Program-made: the position numbers and the translations under genes
Part shown: positions 11,724-22,344 of the stretch, piece after piece
Layout of the letters: every line of letters begins with the position of its first letter
Numbering within the stretch: position 1 is the stretch's first letter
The notes under the pieces: generated by a model
What the model was told of the DNA's origin: nothing
Database searches by the model: none
Seen by the model: the letters and a program-made list of their open reading frames with translations, nothing else
Assembly: GCA_038501625.1 (NCBI GenBank)
Contig: JAZAYU010000127.1
Location: 248,001-312,000 of the forward strand
DNA: 64,000 bases
Source of the DNA: Corbicula japonica
Taxonomy: Eukaryota; Mollusca; Bivalvia; Venerida; Cyrenidae
Reading direction: 5' to 3'

Positions 11724-12516
11724 ACATATGCAAGAAATGTGTATTGGTTTTGTATTTCTACAAATGATTATCGTGTTATTGAGTGACAGTTATAATTTGC
11801 ATTTGAAATGTAAAATTTTACAGTCCTACAATATGAGGGATACGATTTGTCATTGTAACGTTTTAATTTGATTGTAAAGCTACGACCAAAAACGTCATAA
11901 ATACAATGAAAAGATGCATATGTTTTGTAATGATCACAGTGGATAGCAAAAAAAGAACTATATACAAGAGTTATTAAAATAAAATAATTTTATCTGAACA
12001 TTTCAATTAGGAGAAACACTAAAACTCCACCATTATCCATTTCATGAATATTTGAATTTCCCATTATCAACCGAGCGAATCCCCATTATCCAATTTGCTT
12101 CAGGTGTCTCAGAAAAAAGACGTTTGTTAAGGAATATACTCATATTACTGGCTAAAGCTGGGTGGCATATTGATTGCCGATGTTTGGGCTTTGATAACAG
12201 CAGTGTCGTTTACAAAAAGAATGTTTAAATTTATTTTAAATGGGCATAAAACGTAGTTTTTTGTAGAAATCTGGAATGTTGCGTGATCATTTTCCTTGGT
12301 TTTACTTTATCTGAAGGCCGATTCCAAATGTATGGGTATGAGAGGAAGGCTAGGACATCGCTTGATTGTTATCTATCGCAAAAGTATTCGATCACAATAA
12401 CATGAAATTCATACAATAACTAACCTCTCCATGGTGTTTCCTCCGACCTGGCGATCTGTCATTATTCTCACAATCTACCATTATCCGCGATTCTCATTAT
12501 CTGGGTACATACCGTG
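11724..12516. other. C-D junction segment, mostly without a match elsewhere in the array
   Basis: Alpha-type downstream sequence continues to about 11,834 (ACAATATGAGG). The next 680 or so bases (11,835-12,516) match nothing else I see in the window. Then alpha exon 2 resumes abruptly at 12,517. The unmatched segment carries at least six copies of a short CATTAT(C) core, in two clusters near 12,030-12,095 and 12,460-12,505, all in the same orientation. There is no convincing gene. It could be a transposon remnant or filler at a rearrangement junction. Confidence 0.65.
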
Positions 12517-13725
12517 TTGTAGGACCACGTGAAGTTCCTGTACATGGTGTGAGGGCAATAATGGGTACCAGAAGTCGGTATGTATACTATTTTAGTGCTT
12601 CTAATTTTCATACATTAATCGACCCACATTTCCACTACATTCATAACACTTGTACGCGGCAACTTTGTATTCAGGTCTTCACATTAGACAGAATTTTCAG
12701 ACAGAAGATACAAAAAGATGTTCTTTCGTCGTTTTATGCGTGACTACTCAACTATATTTGAAAAATGTTTAAGAAATATTGCCGTTTTCTTAAGTTAATA
12801 ATATACATGTTTATTATGTATAAATATCTGTACATATATGGGTAAATATTTTATCATTCAGAGTCCTGTACCAGCTGATATTAAAGCACATGGCAATGAG
12901 AGCCGCAGACGATGTGAGGAACGCCGGAAAGAACAAGAAAACGAAGAAAACCACGTCGACCAGCATCGGTCGGTCTTTGTCGCAGAGACTAGTGATTCCG
13001 GTAAAGAAGTACGACTCCGAGGTTTTCCGACTGTTGATACAGTTTGTTCATTGTGGAAGCGCCAATATCACTGAGTCTACAGTAGCCGGTGAGTAGATGA
13101 ATACACATATCCAATAAGAAATGTATGCCGTTTTCATTTTGTATTTTGTCTCCGTTGTTGTAAATATACCCCCAAATAGTCAGATATGCATTCGCGTCAG
13201 ATAAATTGTGTACATTATGTTTTGAGAATATGTTTTTTTTATTTTAGGTTTGTTTTGTGGCGCATGTCAATTTGAGTTGTCTGATCTGTCGAAGGCGTGT
13301 ATGGACTTTGTGGAAAGATGTCTGAAAGCAGGTCGTGCCAAGGAGATCCTCTTCTCTACCCGGTGTTACAGTCATCACAAGGCAGCTACCCTCCTCTTCG
13401 ATAAGGTGAGTTACACTAAAGACTTTTTTTTTATTTTAGCTATTTTTTACATTTTTATTTTCTAATTATAACTTTTATAACTTTTTATTAAAGTAATACA
13501 ATTCTTCGGAAGATAAGAACGGTTTGCAATCGTTTTCGACTTGGATTATGTTTTCCAGTGCTGCATTACTATATATAAATTTTGTTATTCTAAGTCCCAT
13601 TTTTGTATTTTTTTAATTATGGGAATACTGCTACATTTTATTAACCTTTATATCTTTCTTTATTCCAGATTTATTCGATCCTAGACAGACGCTTTATCGC
13701 ACAACTGGAAGAAACACCTGTCTGA
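12517..13725 (+). pseudogene. BTB copy D (alpha), 5'-truncated: no exon 1 or N-terminal part
   Basis: Homology starts inside exon 2 at 12,517 (TTGTAGGACC) and runs to the donor at 12,577. Exons 3 (12,862-13,088), 4 (13,248-13,405) and 5 (13,669-13,725) are complete and open, and a polyA signal follows at 13,886-13,891. Promoter, leader, exon 1 and about 220 bases of exon 2 are missing, so no normal protein can be made. Details tie D to L and H, not to its neighbour C: the longer donor region TATGTATACTATTTT (as in L), CACATTAGACAG in intron 2, GCTTTATCGC in exon 5, and the EETPV ending. It also has a private Ala-to-Gly change in exon 4. Read-through from C could in principle splice into its exon 3, but nothing shows this. 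Confidence 0.85.
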
Positions 13726-14815
13726 TCAATTCATGACGTCCTACTACGCCACGAGCAATTCTTATGGACGGCGCTTGTCATGATATTACAGAAAGTTTTC
13801 GCACGTGCTTCTTATGTTATTATGTTATATTGTTACAGTATTGTTAAACTTGTTTCATCTGTCGATGATTTATTAGGGGATGTGCAATAAAACATATGCA
13901 AGAAATGTGTATTGGCTTTGTATTTCTACAAATGATTATCGGGTTATTGAGTGACAGTTATAATTTGCATTTGAAATGTAAAATTTTACAGTCCTACAAT
14001 ATGAGGTCTATATGTTAGCGTCCCGGTTTAACACGAACAAAACACTGGCCACATTAAGCAATAAGTTTTCTTATTATTCTCGATATGAGAAAGAAACATA
14101 GTATTAACTAACATCATAATAAACCTTCTCCCTTAATGTGTCCCTTCTTTGATTCCTAGATTAAAAAAAGAGCGACATAAATATGTAGTTTTCGAATGTC
14201 GATGGCCTATTGGAACAGCTTTATTGTCGATGGCCTATTGGAACAGCTTTATACTGTAAACCCCCTCCCATGATCCTTTTTACAATTCTGCATTCTTCTT
14301 TAAAACTTCACAAAAACCCAAGTGAATATACAATTTGTTATTTTACTCTGTTAAAGGGTATGTTTTTAATTGCGGCCATTTTGAATGCATCGTCGCACCC
14401 ATAACGCGGTGCGATTACAGCCAGCGTCGGTTTTGTTCTAGAATAATTCTAATTCTACTGTTCGGATTGATGGTGTGCAGCTTAAGTCCATGACTAATTT
14501 GTGCGAAATATAAAAAACATGAAAAAGGACAATAAGAAAAGAAAACACGTTCTCTGAGGGAAAGATGAAACTAACCCATCGTATTCAATAACTTCTATAG
14601 TAAGTAATCACTAGGGAGCACTACCTTACTACAATACTCAACATAAATAAAATGAAAATAGCAACCGTTATCGAAAACTTCGGCCATTTATGCAATGTGC
14701 AATTTAATTGCTTTCAGAAACATTTCTTTTAAATACCATCTGTAACATTATTCTATGTGTTATTTTCACAGTTTATACGATGCACATATGAATATGTAAA
14801 TAATATTTATGTTAT

Positions 14816-14973
14816 TTGTTCAATCCCGTAGGCGTGAAGGACAACTTTCACTGGTAAGAAAAAATAATAGCAAAACTCTTGTTTGATTGAAAATGGGTAT
14901 TTATTTAAAAAAATACCATAAAAGGATAAATAAAAAATCATTATTTTTTCTTATCTGGGCGGCAAGAAACGCC
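14816..14973. repeat. Partial copy of the 217-bp TIR element
   Basis: Starts with the same 12-bp end TTGTTCAATCCC as the complete element at 15,310 and matches it for about 158 bases up to AAGAAACGCC, then diverges. The hairpin half and the right terminal repeat are missing. Confidence 0.7.
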
Positions 14974-15309
14974 GTCCAGGAATATAGGTAAGAACAAAGC
15001 AGAATAAAAAATATGAAATAAACGCAAAGAAAATAATAATGGGAACCAATCAGAGTGGAGGAGGAATGGGAGGAGGCTGTTGAAGAGAAAGTTTAGCGTG
15101 GCTTCTTGATAACAGAACTAGAGAAAGAATGGCGTTCGATTAATGCCATTGGTTAAAATGGATCATGTGATTAGCATCTCGATTCCGATGGGTTCCCACA
15201 TTAACATAATGCATATCAATAACAATGTACATGGTAATATATACATGAAAGATAGAAAGATTTAAAAATACATAAATTATTTTATAATCATAAAATATAT
15301 TTATGTTAT

Positions 15310-15526
15310 TTGTTCAATCCCGTAGGCGTGAAGGACAACTTTCACTGGTAAGAAAAAATAATAGCAAAACTCTTGTTTGATTGAAAATGGGTATTTATTT
15401 AAAAAATACCATAAAAGGATAAATAAAAAATCATTATTTTTTTCTTATCTGGGCGGCAAGAAACGCCACAAGGGAAAACCGCTCCCGCCCAGATGAAAGG
15501 TGTGGTGTGAAAAGGGGATTGAACAA
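15310..15526. mobile_element. 217-bp MITE-like element with 12-bp perfect TIRs, D-E spacer
   Basis: Left end TTGTTCAATCCC and right end GGGATTGAACAA are perfect inverted repeats. Inside, ATCTGGGCGG (near 15,448) pairs with CCGCCCAGAT (near 15,485-15,494), giving a subterminal hairpin. There is no coding capacity. A second copy lies at the matching place in the H-I spacer. No clear target-site duplication is visible, so the superfamily cannot be named. Confidence 0.65.
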
Positions 15527-16998
15527 GTTGAATTGTAAATCGTACAATGTAAATAATATTTATAGTTAATTAATGGGAAAATTCCCACTAATTCTACCGA
15601 TGAAGAATCGGATCAAAGGCGTAAGCTCGCTATGCAGTTATTGTTTTCTAACGACATTAACCGTGGTATGAAATTACACTTAATATTTTTTGTTAATTTA
15701 TTCCGTATTTTAGTACAGGTGGAATCATTTATTCGTAACAAAACGAGATTCTTAGGTTTCTTTATTGCAGTTTAGAATTTAACCCGCTCATCAAATTGAA
15801 TAACCTCGATAATAAGTGCAATACTTACAAATACAACAAAATTATTATTTTTGGGGAACATGTAGGCATTCCTGCCTAATATTGTTGTTATTTTTATTAT
15901 TGTTGTAAACAGAAAATCAATCATGTCGCAATATTTTGGTTTGGATGATTAAAAAGCTAACAATAATGACCTTCGGAAGCAATATCTTAATAAAACGTGT
16001 AACTTTGCTAAGATAGTTATTTCTTCCGATTGGAAAGATATTTATATTTTTTTAGTACTTTGTCAGTGGTTTTTCCCTAAACTGAAGCACATATGCATTG
16101 CTTTCCTTTTTGAAATTATAAAGTTGAAATACTTAAGTTTAACTAATGTTTATTAGATATGAGTGATAATGAAGAATTCAGCGCACAGAAAATGTTGTAA
16201 CTTGCTTACATTCTTAGATCACTGTAAGTTACAAATGGCTCTAAAAACGTCTGAGAAGACCTTTAATATCCTATAACAAAAACTAATTCGTTATGGAATA
16301 TTTAAGATCATAAAATGCTGCTATAACGACATATAACAAAACAAATATCTGAAATACTGGCGTCGTTAACACCCAATACGCAATAATTTTCTGTATCAGA
16401 CAGTTTAATCCCAGTAAATCAGTTCAATGCCATGATATAATTCGAGGTGGCTATGGTTTTGTTGAGAAATAACGACTGTCGACGATATAATAAGATTAAT
16501 TTAACATGAAATAAGAAAAGAGGTAAAACACTGGCGACAGCAGAAAACAACACATCAATTCGTCGTAGATAAAACACAGATTTTCTGCATGCAAATTTTA
16601 GATAGACTTGCAGTTTGTCATTTGGTGAACTATGTGGAACCGGTTTTGTGTCCATGCTTTCACAACACCGTTCGTAAATTTAAAGGATTTTTTTCGTACC
16701 TGTCTTAACCATTGATTGCAAGAGTCGAAATGGCCGACATCGTAATTAAGATACAATTATTTATTTGCATATAACATACAAAGAATATAAACATATATGC
16801 AATTATGTAATTTTGAAACGTTCAAACAATTGAACAAATATCAATAAGTTTATATGACACGTGTGAATAATAATTTAAGGAGCTGCCACTGCTGTTTTCT
16901 ATAAACCAATCACATAATTAAAATCTGTCAGTAAAACTATTAATGTTAAAGCACGTGACACAACTCAATTCACTTGTAACATAGCATGGCAAGATATG

Positions 16999-17058
16999 CT
17001 CTGTCAAAATGTCGATTACTGGTCAACGTAAACTGAGATTCCCAGAAATGTATAAAAT
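16999..17058 (+). promoter_or_regulatory. Promoter of copy E: conserved block and TATA box
   Basis: The conserved block begins at 16,999 and TATAAAAT is at 17,051-17,058, 52 bases later. The upstream E-box CACGTGAC is intact (near 16,953) while the downstream one is changed to CACTTG, the opposite of the alpha promoters. No ATG occurs between the TATA box and the proposed start at 17,188. Confidence 0.72.
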
Positions 17059-17187
17059 AAAGTAAATATCCAAGGAAGTCAAAATTTGATAACGAGTCAC
17101 CGGAGAAGAAACATAAACAATCAACATATTTGATCTGGAAACATTGGCTTGGAAAGATTTCCCTTGGTGAACGCTAAACAAAACGAT

Positions 17188-18910
17188 ATGTACACAAATA
17201 CGGACTTTGGATATGATTACGAAGGTTTGTTCCATTTCTATATTGAAAACAAAAGCCTCTAAACTATAACATGTTTCTTAATATTGAAAAAAAAAACACT
17301 TTGAAATTATCAGTTTACGAGGGAGATTTTTTGTAGAATTTTTTATTGAGTAAAAATCACCTTTCCTTTAATATGTGTGAACTTACGTCGCCGTGAAATA
17401 GACAGTGGTGGTGAACATTGCCGTGTTCTTATAATTTTTATTAATCTTTTCAGATTATTCGTCCGGATATGACTCTACGGACATCTCCGACGCCGAATCC
17501 GTCACGTCCTGGGAATCATGTGACAGTCTACTCAGCACGGAACTGGAGAGTAGCAGCAATCTTCTTCCAGGAGACGATAACGCGGAAATGATGAGCTTCC
17601 ATAGCACGCATGCGCTGTCTGAACACTTGAAGTTGATCCTGGCAATGCCTGAGATGTGTGACGTCACATTCCTGGTAGGGCCAGGCGAAATTCCCGTTTA
17701 TGGTGTGAGGGCAATAATGGGCACCAGAAGTCGGTATGTCTTCTATTTGAGTGTTTATGTTCATTCAATTAAATTAAAATTACATTCATAGAGCCTTTAT
17801 AATACAAATTGTTAACCGTACAAGTTCGTGTTAGTTTCCTTTCGCACACATGATATTCGATATTAAGTTCCTTGTTGTTGTTAATGCATATCAGGTCAAT
17901 TATATTGGATACTCACGGTTAAGAGTGTCTGTTTACTTTTATATTATATTAACTCATATGCGTAAATAAATTATTATTCAGGGTCTTGTACCAGCTGATA
18001 CTAAAGCACATGGCAATGCAAGCAGCAGACGACGAAAGAAACGCCAAAAAGAGCAAGAAAACAAAGAAAACGAAATCAGTCGGCATAGGTCGGTCTTTTT
18101 CGCAGAGATTGTTGATTCCGGTAAAGGAGTACGAAGCCGAGGTGTTCCAAATGTTGATACAGTTTGTTCATTGCGGAAGTGTGACCATCAGGGAAGATAC
18201 GGTAGCCGGTGAGTATACAAATTACAACTGGCTTGATTTGTGTAATATTACTGGTCTGTTATCTTAAATATAGTATGATAAATCTTATATAACCATATAT
18301 AATAAAGATGAAGTATAGAAACATTTAATAACGGAAATCACACAAGGAAATAACATTCGCGAAAAATAAAATTGGTTGGTTAGTTATTAAATTTAATTCT
18401 ATTTTAGGTTTGTTTTGTGCCGCTTGCCACTTTGAATTGCCTGAGCTGTCGAAGGCATGTATGGACTTTGTTGAAAGATGTCTGAAAGCAGGTCGTGCCA
18501 AGGAGATTCTCTTATCTGCTCGCTGTTACAGTCATCACGAGGCAGTTAGCCATCTTTTTGATAAGGTAAGTTACATGTTGCCATGTCAGTAAATAAAATC
18601 TACTTTACCATTGACAAACATTTGACCTCCGTCACCGGGGAATTCTAAATTGATTTTAAATGGAGACATTATTCGTTGTCATTTAATGTTGTTAATATGT
18701 TTTGCGTAGTTGCGTAGTTTTAATGAATTGTCGCATTACCATTGATTGTTAATATTTTCTTGACAAGGACTGGATTTTCCATAAATTTACACGACGTACA
18801 TTAAGGACTTAATGCCGTCAGTTTTGCTTATAATTCGTTTTTATACCTTTCAGATTTATTCGATCCTGGACAGGCGCTATATCGCCAAACGGAAAGAAAC
18901 CTCGGTCTGA
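17188..18910 (+). CDS. BTB/BACK-like protein, copy E (gamma), 252 aa, shifted start
   Basis: Exons 17188-17224, 17454-17733, 17982-18208, 18408-18565 and 18854-18910 join in frame to TGA. The ATG used by alpha and beta genes is TTG here (around 17,149). The first ATG after the TATA box is the in-frame one corresponding to codon 14 of beta copies, so the protein is about 13 residues shorter at the N-terminus. Exon 2 carries a private Arg-to-Cys change in the serine-rich part and the gamma-type sequence GEIPVYGVR in the BTB core. The basic loop is KKSKKTKKTK. The tail ends KETSV, a PDZ-ligand pattern. PolyA signal 19,066-19,071. It is the first of a pair of gamma genes. Confidence 0.85.
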
Positions 18911-19849
18911 TCAAATACAGATACTGACATTTGGATCTTCCAAAAATATGTTCCAGGAAATTATACAGCTGATACCAATGACTGCCTCAAGTGCTTGTTT
19001 TATCATTACATACTTGTTACAGATTTGTTAAATTTCTTCTGTTAATGATTTATATGGGAATGTGCAATAAAATATGCACAAGAGATGTGTTTATTGTTTA
19101 TATATATCTGTACATTACATGTATTTAAAATCATTGTGGAAAACTTACTTTTTATCAGAAAAATTGCGCAATGTGAAGTTGCCATACACCACTGACAGCT
19201 TGAAGATCTATACCCTTATAAGCATCTGCTCAAACATCTTGTGTAAACTGCTGAACTGTCACTTAACCTCCTCTGGATCCGTGACTGCGTCAGTATAAAC
19301 ATAACTATTATTCTAAACACTTGTGAATAAAGAATGCTATCAAAATTATCAAACTATAATAAATCTTTCGTTACTCCGTCTTTCTATTTCTGTAAAAGAA
19401 CAATCCTTCTGTTTGTTATAAAGAGGTTCTCGTTTTCGTAGTGTTGTGTGTTTGTGTTTGTAGCGTTATGCTACCGCAAGAAGAACACTAACAAAATGTA
19501 AGTGTGTTGGCACAGGAACCCTCGTCGTGGTCGCTCGGACGAGCTACTAAGACTGCGCACTGGAGAGCTTTGCTCGCCCAGTATATATGTAGACCCCATA
19601 CTGATTACATAGCTACCGTTAATAACAAAGTTATATAATTATTGTAATAATAAATAGTCTGCAACCACAGCGATAACAGGTCGATACAGTGATTGTACCC
19701 GCTGACCCTATCCGCAGGCAGTGTACAGTTCAATCTTGACAAACTGACCCTCTGACAGGTTCATCGAGTACGATTCGATATCGCTGTAGTTGCTTATTAT
19801 ATTACAGTGTTGTCTTATTAGAAATTGATATTCTCATAACCCATGCTCT

Positions 19850-19900
19850 CTATTTTCGTTTTCTTGTTCTTTCCGGCGTTCTTTTCATCGTCTGCTGCTA
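19850..19900 (-). pseudogene. Antisense fragment of BTB exon 3
   Basis: The reverse complement reads GCAGCAGACGATGAAAAGAA followed by CGCCGGAAAGAACAAGAAAA, matching the part of exon 3 that codes the basic loop (AADDERNAGKNKKTK) with few differences. Homology is limited to about 50 bases. The first half resembles beta/gamma exon 3, the second half alpha/beta. This is the only piece of the family found on the minus strand. Confidence 0.75.
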
Positions 19901-21425
19901 TTTTTTGACTCCGTGGGGATGCTGTGTTTTCTGCGTGTGGCGATTTCTTAAACACATAATTATTACACTGTTTGTAAGATTTCAAAATTTTGATAAATAT
20001 TTTTATGTTGTTTTAACCCTTAGTGGTGTTTGATTTAGGGTCAGAGAACTGTTGTTTTTTTTCTAACTGACTGGTCCATATAGTCCGTTGTTTAATAGAT
20101 GAGAACTTTTTCTCTTCATCCGAGGGCCTCTTCTTTGCAGGGGTTACATGTAAGGAAAAGAAATGAAAGAAATTTCATCCCTATATCTTGTTTGTTCGAG
20201 CCTATGTCTTGTTTGATAGAAGTGGACTAGTGCCGGAACAGCGGATGTATATTCCCGCTGTGTAATATATATGCAGGCTCTCGTCACACCTTTTTGCTTC
20301 GATTTTTAATGATGTTAAAGTCATTGTATGACATTGCTTATTATTGCGTCACTTGCAATGGCATGTAGACACGTATGGATCATATTGTCACGCAGTTCTA
20401 CCGCTTACATTCTAAGATCTCCGTAAGTTACGAACGGCTCTAAAACCGTCTGAGAAGATCTTTAATATCCTGTAACATAAAAACATTTCTTATGGAATAT
20501 TTAAGATCATAAAATGCCTCTGTAACGACATATTACAAGACAAATCTGAAAAACTGGCGTCGTTAACACCAAATACATCATTATTTCCTGTATCAGACAG
20601 TTTAATCCGTGTAAAGCAGTTCGATTCCATTATATACTTCGTACTATGACGGCAGCTGAAAACACCTCATTAAACCGTCGTAGATAAAATACAGACCTCT
20701 TTAGTTAGATATAATTATACATTTTCACATGTGTTTCACCAAACATGTGTATGAGCTTTTATGTAGACTAGATGGGGGTCCCGCTTAGAGAATTTCCCTA
20801 TTTTTATACGTAAGTCAGGTCTGTTTCGAAACGCAGGAGAACCCCGCTTAAAACCTACACAATATATTTTAACAACCCTCATACACACACTAATCAGAGC
20901 GTGTTTTTAAAGAACCGGATAGTGTAATGGCTTAAAACGTCAATATTGAGACAACACCTCCAAAACAAACCACTTTTCCAGTCCTTTTGGCGGTCTTAAT
21001 AGCGAGGTTTTACTATATTGTAATAAAAGATGAACAGAACATAACGAATTATATTAAGGTTATATTAAGGCTCAGAAGGTTCACAATTGATGCAATGCTT
21101 GTAAAATAATCAACAATATCCTTAAATATAATAATCAAAAATAAATAACAACATAGATTAATTTTAAATGTGTGAGTGTCGGTTTGATTCTTATGCTGTT
21201 TTGCAGCAACAGATTTCTTTTCAAAGAGTGCAATTCAGATAAACTGTAAAATTCGATTAAATTTTGCAAAATCTGCAGCATAAATTTCTATTTTAAGCCT
21301 TATTTGTTTTCCGGTACTTTTTTGGCTATCTGCTCCATTGTAATACGTATCAGTGCATATCAAAAAAATTAAATGACAAATTTAGATGCTCACATATAAT
21401 TTGTTATTCGTAAAATGGATCATAA

Positions 21426-21955
21426 TTAACAAATAAAACATGGCATTGAGGGCAATATGCAAGTTTACGGACTGGTTGGTCAGACTGAGGAAGGTATATG
21501 GCCCGAAGCGCAGCTGAGGGCCATATACCTTCCGAGGTCTGACCAACCAGTCCGTAAACTTGCATATTGCCCTCAATTCCATGTTTTATTTGTTATATTA
21601 TACCGAATCTAAATTCTGTCATATCTTTTGTTGCTGTCATTTTTACTATAATTTGCTTTTAAATAATAATTTGATTTGTTCAGTGTGTAAAAAATCCCAT
21701 ACAGATTTTTTATTATTTACAAGCCATCAGGCATATAAAGCACGCCTTTTACTATTCCATTTTTGTTAATCAAATTAAATATTACTAGGCAACAGACCCG
21801 CACTTTATAAGATAATTATTCTTATATTAGATTCTGAAGTAATCAAAAACGGTCAATATAAGAATTATGGACCGGATAGCCGGTCAATATGCGATTTATG
21901 GACTGGATGACGTCATATTAAATACAGAAGGGCTTATGCAAATGAGGTATAATAT
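21426..21955. mobile_element. Foldback-containing insertion in the E-F spacer
   Basis: About 530 bases are present here and absent at the matching point of the I-J spacer (near 42,325). The left part, 21,428-21,594, is a 167-bp near-perfect inverted repeat running from AACAAATAAAACATGG to its complement, with a small loop GAAGCGCAGCTGA. The rest, 21,594-21,956, is bounded by TATATTATACC and GGTATAATATA, an exact 11-bp inverted pair. Near the right end, CAATATGCGATTTATGGACT repeats the theme of the foldback arm. There is no transposase, so it is non-autonomous. Confidence 0.7.
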
Positions 21956-22156
21956 ATAATGATATAAGTTTGAAACGTTCAAACAATCGAACAAACAGCA
22001 GTAAGTTTACATGACACGTGTGAAAAATAATCTAAGAAACTGTCACTGCCCTTTTCTATAAACCAATCATATAATTAAAATCTGTCAGTAAAACAATTAA
22101 TGTTAAACCACGTGACACGACTCAATTCACTTGTAACATATCATGGGCAAGATATA

Positions 22157-22216
22157 CTCTGTCAAAATGTCGATTACTGGTCAACGTAAACTGAGATACC
22201 CAGAAATGTATAAATT
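22157..22216 (+). promoter_or_regulatory. Promoter of copy F: conserved block and TATA-like box
   Basis: The conserved block begins at 22,157; the TATA-like box is TATAAATT (22,209-22,216), one base off the TATAAAAT of all other copies. Spacing is 52 bases. The upstream CACGTGAC E-box is intact and the downstream one is CACTTG. Confidence 0.7.
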
Positions 22217-22344
22217 AAAGTAAATATCCAAAGAAGTCAAAATTTGATAACGAGATATCGAAGGAGCAACTTAAACAAGCAACAGATTTAATCTGAAACG
22301 ATAGGAAGGAAAGACCTCCCATCGTGAACGCTAAACAAAACGAT

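Larger units (their letters stand above)
13892..16998. other. Spacer between copies D and E
   Basis: AT-rich spacer collinear with the H-I spacer (35,147-38,244). It has a 28-bp tandem duplication around 14,203-14,258 (shared with the L downstream region, absent after H), a complete and a partial copy of a 217-bp TIR element (15,310 and 14,816), and a stretch near 16,190-16,680 related to 20,390-20,700. No gene is supported; short reading frames at 14,210-14,404 and 16,419-16,655 are not convincing. Confidence 0.65.
19072..22156. other. Spacer between copies E and F
   Basis: Collinear with I-J (40,369-42,526) but about 0.9 kb longer. Two segments account for the difference: 19,594-19,937, which includes an antisense fragment of exon 3, and about 21,426-21,955, an insertion with a large foldback. 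A 60-codon frame seen in the I-J spacer (41,828-42,010) is interrupted here by a stop just after the matching start, so it is not called a gene. Otherwise AT-rich with no gene. Confidence 0.65.
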
